NCBI GenBank assembly: GCA_002311285.1
Contig: DBZU01000073.1
Coordinates: 1 to 16,811, forward strand
Direction: 5' to 3'
Source of the DNA: Dehalococcoidia bacterium UBA1152
Lineage (GTDB): Bacteria > Chloroflexota > Dehalococcoidia > Lucifugimonadales > UBA2962
Length of the DNA: 16,811 nt
Shown here piece by piece: positions 1-6,662 of the stretch. Numbering within the stretch: the first letter of the stretch is position 1; each line of letters opens with the position of its first letter. The position numbers were made by a program, and so were the translations under genes. The notes beneath the pieces were generated by a model. That model saw only the letters and a program-made list of their open reading frames with translations, was not told where the DNA came from and searched no databases.

Positions 1-117
1 AATCCATATCGATTGACTGGCTTATACACATTTGAAATCCTTCTGGCCATGGGATACGCCTTGTCAACACTTCATAGGTTACGTTGGAAGAATATAACTG
101 TTGCGCTAATCTCATAT
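1..117. repeat. Lipoprotein module, second copy (133-codon period)
   Basis: This segment is a near copy of 400-516, offset by exactly 399 bases (133 codons), so the repeat is in frame with the minus-strand lipoprotein. Over the 37 complete residues visible, 29 are identical between the copies. The DNA is similar enough to suggest recent duplication or gene conversion. The copy continues beyond the window edge. Confidence 0.9.
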
Positions 118-792
118 CAAGATCGCTGACGGGGCCTCCTTCGTCTGGCGCTTCTTCCCGTGCCTTATCATCTCTATCAGGCTGTCTTTCGTCCGGCGCT
201 TCTTCCCGTGCCTTATCGTCTACTGCTGCTTCCCGATCTCGATCATCTCTATCAGGCTGCCTTTCGTCCGGCGCTTCTTCCCGATCTCGATCATCTGGTC
301 CTGATGGTATTAATAACTCTGGGGCAACATTTAGAGCCAAAAGGCACAAAGCTGCTGCGTCATGCATCATTCCAGTTATTGAATCAGGGTCGCTTAGTAA
401 ATCCATATCGATTGACTGGCTTAAACAAATATCAAATCCTTCTGGCCATGGGATACGCCTTTGCAACACTTCAGAGGTTACATTGGAAGGATATAGTTTT
501 TGAGCCAATGAAATATCATCAATATCGTCAAGTTCGGGATCATGTTCCCTGTCAGTAGTTTCAGACTCAGGTGTTATGCCTAATTCTTGAGCAACTTTTG
601 CTTCTACTGTAGCTTCAACATCAATTTGTTCAGAGGAAGCTTTTTCAGCAGCAACACCTACGTCTTCCGATGTAGAGGTAGTGGAGCAGGCTCCTGCAAT
701 TATCAACAGAGCCGTTATGGTAACTATGCAAACGTAATATTTTAGAATATTTAAAACCTTCCCAAAGCATTTCCAATGAATTCTGGAATCAT
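1..792 (-). CDS. Repeat-containing lipoprotein, C-terminus beyond the window; apparent one-base frameshift in the signal peptide
   Basis: This is a probable secreted lipoprotein of unknown function, open at the left edge. The main frame has a hydrophobic run (about 733-691, VCIVTITALLIIA) ending in AGAC. The candidate lipidated Cys codon is at 686-688, and a Ser/Thr-rich then acidic linker follows. Two near-identical modules, each containing RRIPWPEGF and SQSIDMD, lie at 401-511 and 2-112. They are separated by a highly charged linker built from DDxxREEAPDE units. The main frame has no ATG, GTG or TTG upstream of the hydrophobic run; TTG at 706 would remove most of the signal peptide. ATG at 792 opens a 13-codon frame ending in TAA at 751-753. 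One extra T in the T4 run (753-756 on the plus strand) would join it to the main frame and give a normal signal peptide. I therefore place the start at 792 and suspect a sequencing indel or recent frameshift. I do not recognise the family. Confidence 0.7.
139..296. repeat. Coding minisatellite in the lipoprotein linker
   Basis: Read on the plus strand, a block starting ttcgtcYggcgcttcttcccg recurs at 140, 188 and 263 (spacings of 48 and 75 bases; 75 = 48 + 27). All spacings are multiples of three. On the minus strand the block encodes charged units such as REEAPDERQPDRDD. It is an in-frame expansion forming a hydrophilic, probably disordered linker between the two lipoprotein modules. It is not a CRISPR array, because no unique spacers separate the units. 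Confidence 0.85.
400..516. repeat. Lipoprotein module, first copy (133-codon period)
   Basis: This is the N-terminal copy of the duplicated lipoprotein module, paired with 1-117. It encodes SLAQKLYPSNVTSEVLQ and then the shared RRIPWPEGF and SQSIDMD motifs. A Cys is conserved in both copies (DIC in this one, QMC in the other), three residues before SQSIDMD. Confidence 0.9.
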
Positions 793-797
793 GCGAT

Positions 798-872
798 TGG
801 CTCCGCAGGTAGGATTCGAACCTACGACCGGTCGGTTAACAGCCGACTGCTCTACCACTGAGCTACTGCGGA
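798..872 (-). tRNA. tRNA-Asn (anticodon GUU), CCA encoded
   Basis: The minus strand folds as a complete cloverleaf. The acceptor strand TCCGCAG (866-872) pairs with CTGCGGA, followed by discriminator G at 801 and an encoded CCA at 798-800. The D arm contains AGCTCAGTGGTAGAG. The anticodon stem GTCGG/CCGAC encloses CTGTTAA with GTT at positions 34-36, and the T arm contains GGTTCGAATCC. The gene lies between the DedA gene and the lipoprotein. Its acceptor stem also supplies a GGAG that is well placed for the lipoprotein start at 792. Confidence 0.97.
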
Positions 873-886
873 ATAAATTCACCTCA

Positions 887-908
887 ATTAAGAGTTTAAA
901 TTCTTAAT
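887..908. repeat. 7-bp inverted repeat in the tRNA-Asn leader
   Basis: ATTAAGA at 887-893 and TCTTAAT at 902-908 are perfect inverted repeats around an 8-base loop. They lie between the predicted transcription start and the mature tRNA 5' end, so they could form a small leader hairpin near the RNase P cleavage site. The stem is AT-only apart from one pair, so it may be incidental. Confidence 0.35.
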
Positions 909-919
909 GACGAAGGGGA

Positions 920-948
920 ATTATATCACCGGAAATCACTCTACCCAA
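920..948 (-). promoter_or_regulatory. Sigma70-type promoter for tRNA-Asn and the lipoprotein
   Basis: On the minus strand TTGGGT (-35, 943-948) is followed after exactly 17 bases by a perfect TATAAT (-10, 920-925). Transcription would start near 913, about 40 bases before the tRNA. The -35 lies inside the 3' end of the DedA gene. Nothing promoter-like is visible between the tRNA and the lipoprotein, so one transcript probably carries both. Confidence 0.7.
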
Positions 949-1535
949 GGCAAAAGTCTAATGCCGTAATAACATGAATAAGCAACAATAAGACCTTTAA
1001 GTATTTTGCCTACCAAAACTATTAACATGAATCGTTTCAGTGGATATCTAGTAGCTCCAGCAGCTATACCAACTATATCAAATATGGGATTAGGAACGAT
1101 TGACACTACAAATATAACTAAACCGCCTCTTCTTTCCATCCACTGCTTAAGCCATCGGTAGAGTCGACTTTTATCCAACAAGCCTTTGCCGCCAAAACCA
1201 ACTGCATAACCTGTAATCTCTCCGATGGTTTCCCCAATACCTGCAAGAACACCTAAAGTAAATGGGTTAAGAATTGCGCTAACGGTACATAAAGAAATAA
1301 GTCCAGGTATTGGCACGACCATCGAGGCACTGCCGAGTAAGCTGAGTAAAAACACTCCTGGATAACCTACGGAGCTTAATCCGCTAGCGGCATCTTGTAA
1401 AAAGTATGCTCCGACAATAAATCCAACACCAAGTAACAAAAACCCAAATTGGACATATCGGTTACTAGTGAGGTTGCCACCTAAATAAACCCGACTTAAA
1501 AATCTACTGGTACCGTCCCAGGATAAAGTTTTCAT
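936..1535 (-). CDS. DedA/VTT (SNARE-associated) family membrane protein
   Basis: This is an integral inner-membrane protein of about 199 residues in the DedA/VTT superfamily. Members are implicated in lipid scrambling or undecaprenyl-phosphate recycling and in membrane homeostasis; the substrate of this one cannot be read from sequence. Visible family features are a re-entrant helix region with PIPG (about residue 75), the Gly/Glu-rich motif GIGETIGEITGYAVG (about 100-114), and VPNPIFDIVGIAAG (about 148-161), the characteristic second half of the VTT domain. Hydrophobic helices flank both motifs. I prefer ATG at 1535 over a TTG one codon upstream. An AAGG lies about 15 bases upstream, so the ribosome-binding site is weak. 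It follows clpC in the same direction after about 100 bp, so it could be read through from clpC. Confidence 0.85.
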   Translation of the reverse strand: MKTLSWDGTSRFLSRVYLGGNLTSNRYVQFGFLLLGVGFIVGAYFLQDAASGLSSVGYPGVFLLSLLGSASMVVPIPGLISLCTVSAILNPFTLGVLAGIGETIGEITGYAVGFGGKGLLDKSRLYRWLKQWMERRGGLVIFVVSIVPNPIFDIVGIAAGATRYPLKRFMLIVLVGKILKGLIVAYSCYYGIRLLPWVE

Positions 1536-1635
1536 CAAATGTTTGTTGCCTTAAAACTTGATCAGACGGTCATTCTATTGCAATATGCAGCATAAATGCA
1601 TAAATACTGATTTTCATAGGGTGGATTGAGTTAAA

Positions 1636-4098
1636 TTACAACTCTTTTGAAGCCTTGGCAGCTGGTTTGACCTTACGGAACTTCAATCCTCCATCACTTA
1701 CATTTACAGTAACAGAGTCCCCGTCATTCAGCTCGCCAGATAAAATCTTTTTAGATAATTCATTTTCCAAATTTTTCTGTATAGCTCGTCTCAGAGGCCT
1801 GGCACCATAAACTGGATCAAATCCCTGGTTTACAAACCACTTACGAGATGCTTTGGTTAATTTAATATTTATTCCGTGTTCAATTAACCTATTGGAGACA
1901 TCAGCAACCATTAAATCAACAATTTTTCCAATCTCATCAGTGCTCAATGGATCAAAAACAATGACATCATCGATTCTGTTAAGAAATTCAGGCCGAAATT
2001 TATTTTTTAATGCTTCGTTAATTGCAGTCAACCGTCGTTCAGGCTCACGTTGAGATTCACTATGCCCTACAAACCCTACTGATTCTTTGCTAGCCTCAGC
2101 AGTGCCTAAATTGCTGGTTAGTATTACAAGAGTGTTGCGAAAATCGACTGTCCGGCCATGACTGTCAGTTAATCTCCCGTCTTCTAATATCTGCAATAGG
2201 ATATTAAAGACATCAGGATGGGCTTTTTCAATTTCATCAAAAAGAACTACTCTGAATGGACGCCTCCTGACCGCTTCCGTAAGCTGTCCGCCGTCATCAA
2301 AGCCTACATATCCAGGCGGAGCTCCAATTAATCGAGATACTGAGTGTTTCTCCATATACTCAGACATGTCCAGCCGGATTAGATTCTGTTCATCGTCAAA
2401 CAAATATTGCGTTAAAGCTCTAGCTAATTCAGTTTTACCCACGCCCGTAGGGCCCAGGAAAATAAAACTTCCTATTGGTCGATTCGGATCTTTTAAACCC
2501 GATCTGGCACGACGAATTGCATCCGATACTGCAGACACTGCTTTATCTTGACCAATAATTCGATTATGTAGACGTGCTTCCATATGCAGCAGTCTTTCAG
2601 TTTCCTCTTCCAACAGCCTATGCACCGGTATTCCTGTCCAACTGGACACTAGACTTCCAATTTGGTCGGCAGTTACAACCATATCGCCACCAACTGTAGG
2701 TTGAGATTTACTTTTCTGGTTTTTATAATCTTCTTCTAGGCGGAGTCTTTCAGACCTGAGTTCAGCTGCAGTTTGATATTCACCTCTTTGAGCCGATGAC
2801 TGTTCTTCATGTTCTAGCCTGCGGAGTTGATTCTCGATTTCTTTTAAACTGGGAGCTAATGCCTGGGATTCAATCCTTAGCTTACTCGCAGCTTCATCAA
2901 TTAAATCGACTGCTTTGTCAGGTAAATTACGATCAGTAATGTATCTTTGACTCAGCTTAACTGCAGTATTAACTGCTTCATCACTAATTGACACTTTATG
3001 ATGTGCCTCGTATTTAGGACGCAAAGCATACAGCATTTCAACTGCGGTATCTCGATCAGGCTCCTCTACTAAAATCGCTTGGAACCGACGTTCAAGCGCT
3101 GAATCTTTTTCAATATACTTACGGTACTCCGTCTCAGTTGTTGCGCCCATACACTGAAGTTCTCCTCGTGCTAAAGCAGGCTTCATCATGTTGCTCGCGT
3201 CTATTGCCCCATCCGCTCCGCCTGCTCCAACTACGGTATGAATCTCATCAATAAATAAAATTATTTCTCCTCTAGCCTCACGAATTTCATCAAGTACGGC
3301 CTTCAGCCTTTCTTCAAATTCACCACGGAATTTACTGCCTGCAACCATCGAACCCATTTCTAGGGCCAAAACTTTTCTATCTTTCAGTTCTTCAGGCACG
3401 TCTCCAGAAACAATCCGTTGAGCTAACCCTTCTGCTACTGCCGTCTTCCCGACACCAGCAGCCCCAATAAGTACAGGATTGTTTTTCGTACGCCTGATTA
3501 AAGTCTGCATTGCCCTGGTGATTTCTTTATCACGACCAATAACCGGATCAAGTTTTCCTTTTCGTGCTAAATCTGTTAAATCAACACTAAATTTTTCTAG
3601 AGATCTATATCTTGATTCGGCTCGCTGGTCAGTTACTCTATGGCTGCCTCTAACAGATTGTAGAGCCTGATAAACTTTTTCGAGAGTAATGTTAGTTTGA
3701 CTAAAAAGGTTATCTAGCGCACGTCCGTTATTTTCTTCATTCTTAACAACAGAAAGTAATAAGTGTTCAACACTGATGTATTCATCATTTAACCTTTCTG
3801 ACTCTTTTTTGGCCGTTTCCATAACTGCCGCAATCCGAGGCGTCATATAAACCTGTGTTACGGGACTATTGGCAACAGGAACAGATTCAAGTATCTGTTT
3901 TACTGATGATTTAAACGATTCTACAGAAACACCCAGTTCATCAAATAAGTCGAAGACTACGCCATCTTTGTCGTCCAGCATGGCTAATAACAAGTGTTCT
4001 GTATCCCATTGAGTGTGCATGTATTCAGCAAGTATCTCCTGAGATTTTTGTACCACTGCTAATGCTTTCTCCGTAAATTGTTCTGGTCGCAATACCAT
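1636..4098 (-). CDS. clpC: ClpC-type AAA+ unfoldase, Clp protease ATPase subunit
   Basis: This 820-residue Hsp100 protein unfolds substrates and delivers them to a ClpP peptidase. Two Clp-N repeats occupy about 1-150. D1 has Walker A GAAGVGKT (212-219), pore loop GSKFRGE (254-260) and Walker B LFIDE (281-285). The middle domain is short and carries a UVR motif (about 437-458), the ClpC layout, unlike the long coiled coil of ClpB. D2 has Walker A GPTGVGKT (549-556), Walker B VVLFDE (617-622), pore loop GYVGF (596-600) and sensor-2 GARPLRR (765-771). VGF at 674-676 sits where ClpC and ClpA carry the ClpP-contact tripeptide. All catalytic residues appear intact. An AAGG lies about 10 bases before the ATG. 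I see no clear CIRCE (HrcA) or CtsR operator upstream. No clpP or mcsAB lies in the window. Confidence 0.96.
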   Translation of the reverse strand: MVLRPEQFTEKALAVVQKSQEILAEYMHTQWDTEHLLLAMLDDKDGVVFDLFDELGVSVESFKSSVKQILESVPVANSPVTQVYMTPRIAAVMETAKKESERLNDEYISVEHLLLSVVKNEENNGRALDNLFSQTNITLEKVYQALQSVRGSHRVTDQRAESRYRSLEKFSVDLTDLARKGKLDPVIGRDKEITRAMQTLIRRTKNNPVLIGAAGVGKTAVAEGLAQRIVSGDVPEELKDRKVLALEMGSMVAGSKFRGEFEERLKAVLDEIREARGEIILFIDEIHTVVGAGGADGAIDASNMMKPALARGELQCMGATTETEYRKYIEKDSALERRFQAILVEEPDRDTAVEMLYALRPKYEAHHKVSISDEAVNTAVKLSQRYITDRNLPDKAVDLIDEAASKLRIESQALAPSLKEIENQLRRLEHEEQSSAQRGEYQTAAELRSERLRLEEDYKNQKSKSQPTVGGDMVVTADQIGSLVSSWTGIPVHRLLEEETERLLHMEARLHNRIIGQDKAVSAVSDAIRRARSGLKDPNRPIGSFIFLGPTGVGKTELARALTQYLFDDEQNLIRLDMSEYMEKHSVSRLIGAPPGYVGFDDGGQLTEAVRRRPFRVVLFDEIEKAHPDVFNILLQILEDGRLTDSHGRTVDFRNTLVILTSNLGTAEASKESVGFVGHSESQREPERRLTAINEALKNKFRPEFLNRIDDVIVFDPLSTDEIGKIVDLMVADVSNRLIEHGINIKLTKASRKWFVNQGFDPVYGARPLRRAIQKNLENELSKKILSGELNDGDSVTVNVSDGGLKFRKVKPAAKASKEL

Positions 4099-4287
4099 GT
4101 TTTATAAGCCTTAATAAATGATGTAATTAAAAATGTTATTTTAATACATGTTATATTTGTAATAAATACAAGCTGGTTACGGATCGATTATATCTTTATG
4201 CTGCGTATTAGTCAATAAAGTTTAGTCGTTGCGTATCAAAGACATTTATAAGTAAATTAGATTATCGCATGCAAGTAGTGAAGTAGT
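4099..4287. promoter_or_regulatory. Divergent intergenic region between clpC and the ABC ATPase
   Basis: This AT-rich spacer must hold both promoters. On the minus strand TTGTAT (4166-4171) followed after 19 bases by TATTAA is a weak clpC promoter candidate. An inverted repeat TTGTA/TACAA (4157-4161 and 4167-4171) and a 15-base-spaced direct repeat ATGTTAT (4133 and 4148) could be operator-like. None is strong and no known heat-shock operator is present. Confidence 0.3.
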
Positions 4288-5262
4288 ATGATTGTTAAAA
4301 ACGTTCTACAAGTTAAGAACTTACACACTTATTTTGATAGCCCTAATGGAATAGTAAAGGCAGTTCAAAATATGTCTTTATCCTTAACAAAAAATCAAGT
4401 GCTGGGCATTATTGGGGAAAGCGGATCAGGTAAAACTACTACCGGTTTATCAATAATGCGGCTCGTCGATACACCCGGATCTATCAATAAAGGTTCAATT
4501 TATCTTGAAAAAGAGAATATATCAGGTTTGTCAGAATCGGCAATGCGATCTATAAGAGGTAAGGATATCGCTATGACCTTCGAGAATTCTGCTTCTATGT
4601 TTAATCCGTTAGAGTCTATCGGAGATCAAGTAAGAGAAGTTATTAACATTCACACTGAGTTAAATTACAAAGATTCTACTGAATTAACCTTAAAAAGTTT
4701 AACTGAAATAGGCATCACAAATCCTAATGAAATTATAGAAATGCGGCCTCCTGAGCTAAGCGTTGGAGTGTCGCAAAAAGTAATGCTTGCAATGTCAACT
4801 ATATTGGAACCAAAGGTTCTTATTGTCGACGAAATAACTCGAAATGTAGACATAATGGCACAGGCACAATTATCAGAGCAGCTTAGAAACAAGATTTCAA
4901 GTACAGATGTATCCGTTATATTGCTCACAAATGACCCAGGAGTTTTAGCGCAACTGGCTGATACGGTGATAGTTATGTTCTTAGGGCGCAAGCTCGAACA
5001 AGCTCCAGTTAAAGCAATATACAGCCAGCCAATGCATCCTTATACATCCCAATTATTACGACCTATGGAAACTCGAAAGGTCAAAACGATTAGAGTCACT
5101 TCAATTAATGAGTCTCAAGATTCAGACCGCTGCCCCTTAGTTGATAGATGCGAAAGGGCCATTTCTAAATGCAGGATGTCTCCAATGCCGCCTGTAACTG
5201 AAATTAACGAAAATCACCATGTAGCTTGTTACAATCCATTATCAACTGTGATTAATTCTTAA
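4288..5262 (+). CDS. Oligopeptide-type ABC transporter ATPase (DppD/OppD-like) with degenerate catalytic motifs
   Basis: This 324-residue protein is homologous to the ATPase subunits of dipeptide/oligopeptide importers. Walker A GESGSGKT (43-50) is intact and Walker B LIVDE (178-182) keeps its catalytic Glu. The C-terminal oligopeptide-transporter extension is present, with its four cysteines (C282, C288, C295, C314). Other motifs are altered. The Q-loop, normally FQD, is FEN (E99). The signature, normally LSGGM/Q, is LSVGV (157-161). The D-loop region reads RNVD. The switch His of the usual THD is Asn (N215, TND). Together these suggest an ATPase that binds nucleotide but hydrolyses poorly, perhaps the silent half of a heterodimer. 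No permease, binding protein or partner ATPase is adjacent, which is unusual for the family. It converges on holA with an 11-bp overlap. Confidence 0.85.
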   Translation: MIVKNVLQVKNLHTYFDSPNGIVKAVQNMSLSLTKNQVLGIIGESGSGKTTTGLSIMRLVDTPGSINKGSIYLEKENISGLSESAMRSIRGKDIAMTFENSASMFNPLESIGDQVREVINIHTELNYKDSTELTLKSLTEIGITNPNEIIEMRPPELSVGVSQKVMLAMSTILEPKVLIVDEITRNVDIMAQAQLSEQLRNKISSTDVSVILLTNDPGVLAQLADTVIVMFLGRKLEQAPVKAIYSQPMHPYTSQLLRPMETRKVKTIRVTSINESQDSDRCPLVDRCERAISKCRMSPMPPVTEINENHHVACYNPLSTVINS

Positions 5263-6220
5263 GTATACTTAATTCGGCTACTAACATTTCTAAGGAAACA
5301 ATGTCAGCCAGTTTGCCTGACTTTATTTTCTCATCAGTCTTAGCCAAAAGAGTGTGAATTGAAATTAGCCGTTCTAATGTGTATAGATTAACTTGCTCTA
5401 ATAATTTTTGCAGAGCATAGCCTCGTAGATTTAACTGCTTTGACAGGTCATCCCGGCCAACATTGTTTCCTTCAGACATTTTCGCAACAATCAAAAACCG
5501 AATTTGACGATGTATCATGGCTAAAATATATCCTGGTGACTCTGATCCCTGCAAAATAGATTTTATGGACATCATGGCATTGGAATCGCCATTTATAACC
5601 ATGTCTACTGCCATAAAGATACTATCTTGATGACTATCAATAGTAAGACTCTCAATGTCATTTATGTTTATTTTTCTACCCATCGCAAACAAAGTAAGTT
5701 TTTCAATTTCTAAATGTAAGGCCCAAGTATCGGAACCTATATCATGAGCAAGTTTTGAAATAGCAGTATTTTCGATATCGCCACCTTTATCTTTGACGCG
5801 ATCGTGAATCCATTTATTAAGCGCACCCCCGCGCGGTAATGGAAATTGCCGTACAGAAACTATGTCCGTAATTTCAGAAAATAACGGGTTATTTTTGGCC
5901 ACTTCTCCAGTTTCTCTAAATACTAGATCATTTGATTCAGGCATCGATTCCAATAACTGCCTAATCCCACTCCAGCCTTTACTGGACACATCACGTTTTC
6001 CTTTAAATTTAGAAAGGAAATCAGTAAGAATAGTTAGTCGTCGTTCAGATAAAAATGGCATCGCAGTTATATGGGTTGCCAGTGTATCCGGGCTAGTAGA
6101 CGTATTATCTAGTCTAACTACATTATGATCTCTTAATTCAATTGAACCCACATTTTGTATTAGACGTTCGATCGCCTCTGAGATCGACAATTCGTCGTCT
6201 CCATGAAATAGATATATCAA
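5252..6220 (-). CDS. holA: DNA polymerase III subunit delta
   Basis: This 322-residue clamp-loader subunit opens the beta sliding clamp together with the tau/gamma and delta' subunits. The N-terminus MIYLFHGDDELSISEAI matches the usual HolA opening (LFYGED-type followed by an acidic helix). The internal pattern of a damaged AAA+ module without Walker motifs fits, as does a C-terminal helical collar domain (roughly 205-320). The overall length is also typical. The start is TTG at 6218-6220: an in-frame TAG lies immediately upstream, so no longer start is possible, and the first downstream residues are conserved. No strong ribosome-binding site is visible; a GGA lies about 10 bases upstream. 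It diverges from the large plus-strand operon. Confidence 0.88.
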   Translation of the reverse strand: MIYLFHGDDELSISEAIERLIQNVGSIELRDHNVVRLDNTSTSPDTLATHITAMPFLSERRLTILTDFLSKFKGKRDVSSKGWSGIRQLLESMPESNDLVFRETGEVAKNNPLFSEITDIVSVRQFPLPRGGALNKWIHDRVKDKGGDIENTAISKLAHDIGSDTWALHLEIEKLTLFAMGRKININDIESLTIDSHQDSIFMAVDMVINGDSNAMMSIKSILQGSESPGYILAMIHRQIRFLIVAKMSEGNNVGRDDLSKQLNLRGYALQKLLEQVNLYTLERLISIHTLLAKTDEKIKSGKLADIVSLEMLVAELSILKN

Positions 6221-6240
6221 CTATTTATGTCCATATAAAC

Positions 6241-6273
6241 TTTACACCCGTTGAATATCTTTACTTGTATAAT
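6241..6273 (+). promoter_or_regulatory. Candidate promoter of the DUF1232-to-herA operon
   Basis: A perfect TATAAT lies at 6268-6273, about 44 bases before the GTG start at 6317. The -35 is poor: TTTACA at 6241-6246 is 21 bases away, and TTGAAT at 6251 is too close. The TG immediately before the -10 may help. This is the only good -10 in the 96-bp divergent gap to holA. Confidence 0.4.
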
Positions 6274-6316
6274 GGTCAATATTTACTTTAAACAACCATA
6301 ACGGCTAAAAATATAC

Positions 6317-6655
6317 GTGTTCTCAATATTACGCCTACTCTATTTTACAAAGATCCCAAGCCTAACAATCCGACTATTATTGGATCGGAGAGTTTCATTA
6401 CGTTCGAAATTAATCATTCCGATTGCTTTAATCTATTTTTTTTCACCGATTGATCTTATACCAGACATGATTCTACCGTTTGGTCGCATAGATGACATCA
6501 TCTGCCTGATCTTAGCCCCTCTTATTTTCATATGTACTTGTCCGATTGAAGTTGTACGGGAACATTTGGGTAAAAACAAAGAAACAAAGAAGGACGAATC
6601 TGTATTGGAAGCTAAATACAGGCATGTAGACAGCCCTCCCGAAGAAAAAGAGTAA
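6317..6655 (+). CDS. DUF1232 (YkvA-like) small membrane protein
   Basis: This 112-residue protein has the DUF1232 hallmark FFSPIDLIPD (41-50) followed by an Asp pair (D59, D60 in GRIDD). A hydrophobic segment precedes the motif and another follows it (about 61-74). The C-terminal 35 residues are hydrophilic and rich in Lys and Glu. The biochemical role of this domain is not established. The start is a GTG at 6317, chosen because the conserved domain needs the N-terminal hydrophobic residues. It is the first gene of a tightly packed plus-strand operon, with the YchF-like gene beginning seven bases after its stop. Confidence 0.82.
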   Translation: MFSILRLLYFTKIPSLTIRLLLDRRVSLRSKLIIPIALIYFFSPIDLIPDMILPFGRIDDIICLILAPLIFICTCPIEVVREHLGKNKETKKDESVLEAKYRHVDSPPEEKE

Positions 6656-6662
6656 ATGTCTT

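Noticed and set aside
139..296. Regularly spaced repeats resembling a CRISPR array
   Set aside because: Unit spacings are 48 and 75 bases, all multiples of three, with no unique spacers, and the block is in frame inside the lipoprotein.
84..558. Two plus-strand open frames of 132 and 139 codons rich in Ser, Arg, Leu and Pro
   Set aside because: They are antisense to the repeat-coding lipoprotein, have low-complexity composition, and the minus frame has a lipobox and longer coherent coding.
1584..1602. TATGCA/TGCATA inverted repeat between clpC and the DedA gene as a terminator
   Set aside because: Only six pairs, AT-rich and with no T-run on the minus strand; likely incidental.
1636..4098. 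Assignment as ClpB disaggregase
   Set aside because: The middle region is short with a UVR motif instead of the long coiled-coil M domain, and a ClpP-contact VGF loop is present.
4099..4287. CIRCE or CtsR heat-shock operator before clpC
   Set aside because: No TTAGCACTC-N9-GAGTGCTAA inverted repeat and no clear CtsR-type heptad repeat is present. The short inverted repeats found are AT-rich and weak.
5252..5262. Truncation of holA or the ABC gene at their shared end
   Set aside because: Both proteins reach their normal C-terminal motifs; the 11-bp convergent overlap is ordinary compact packing.
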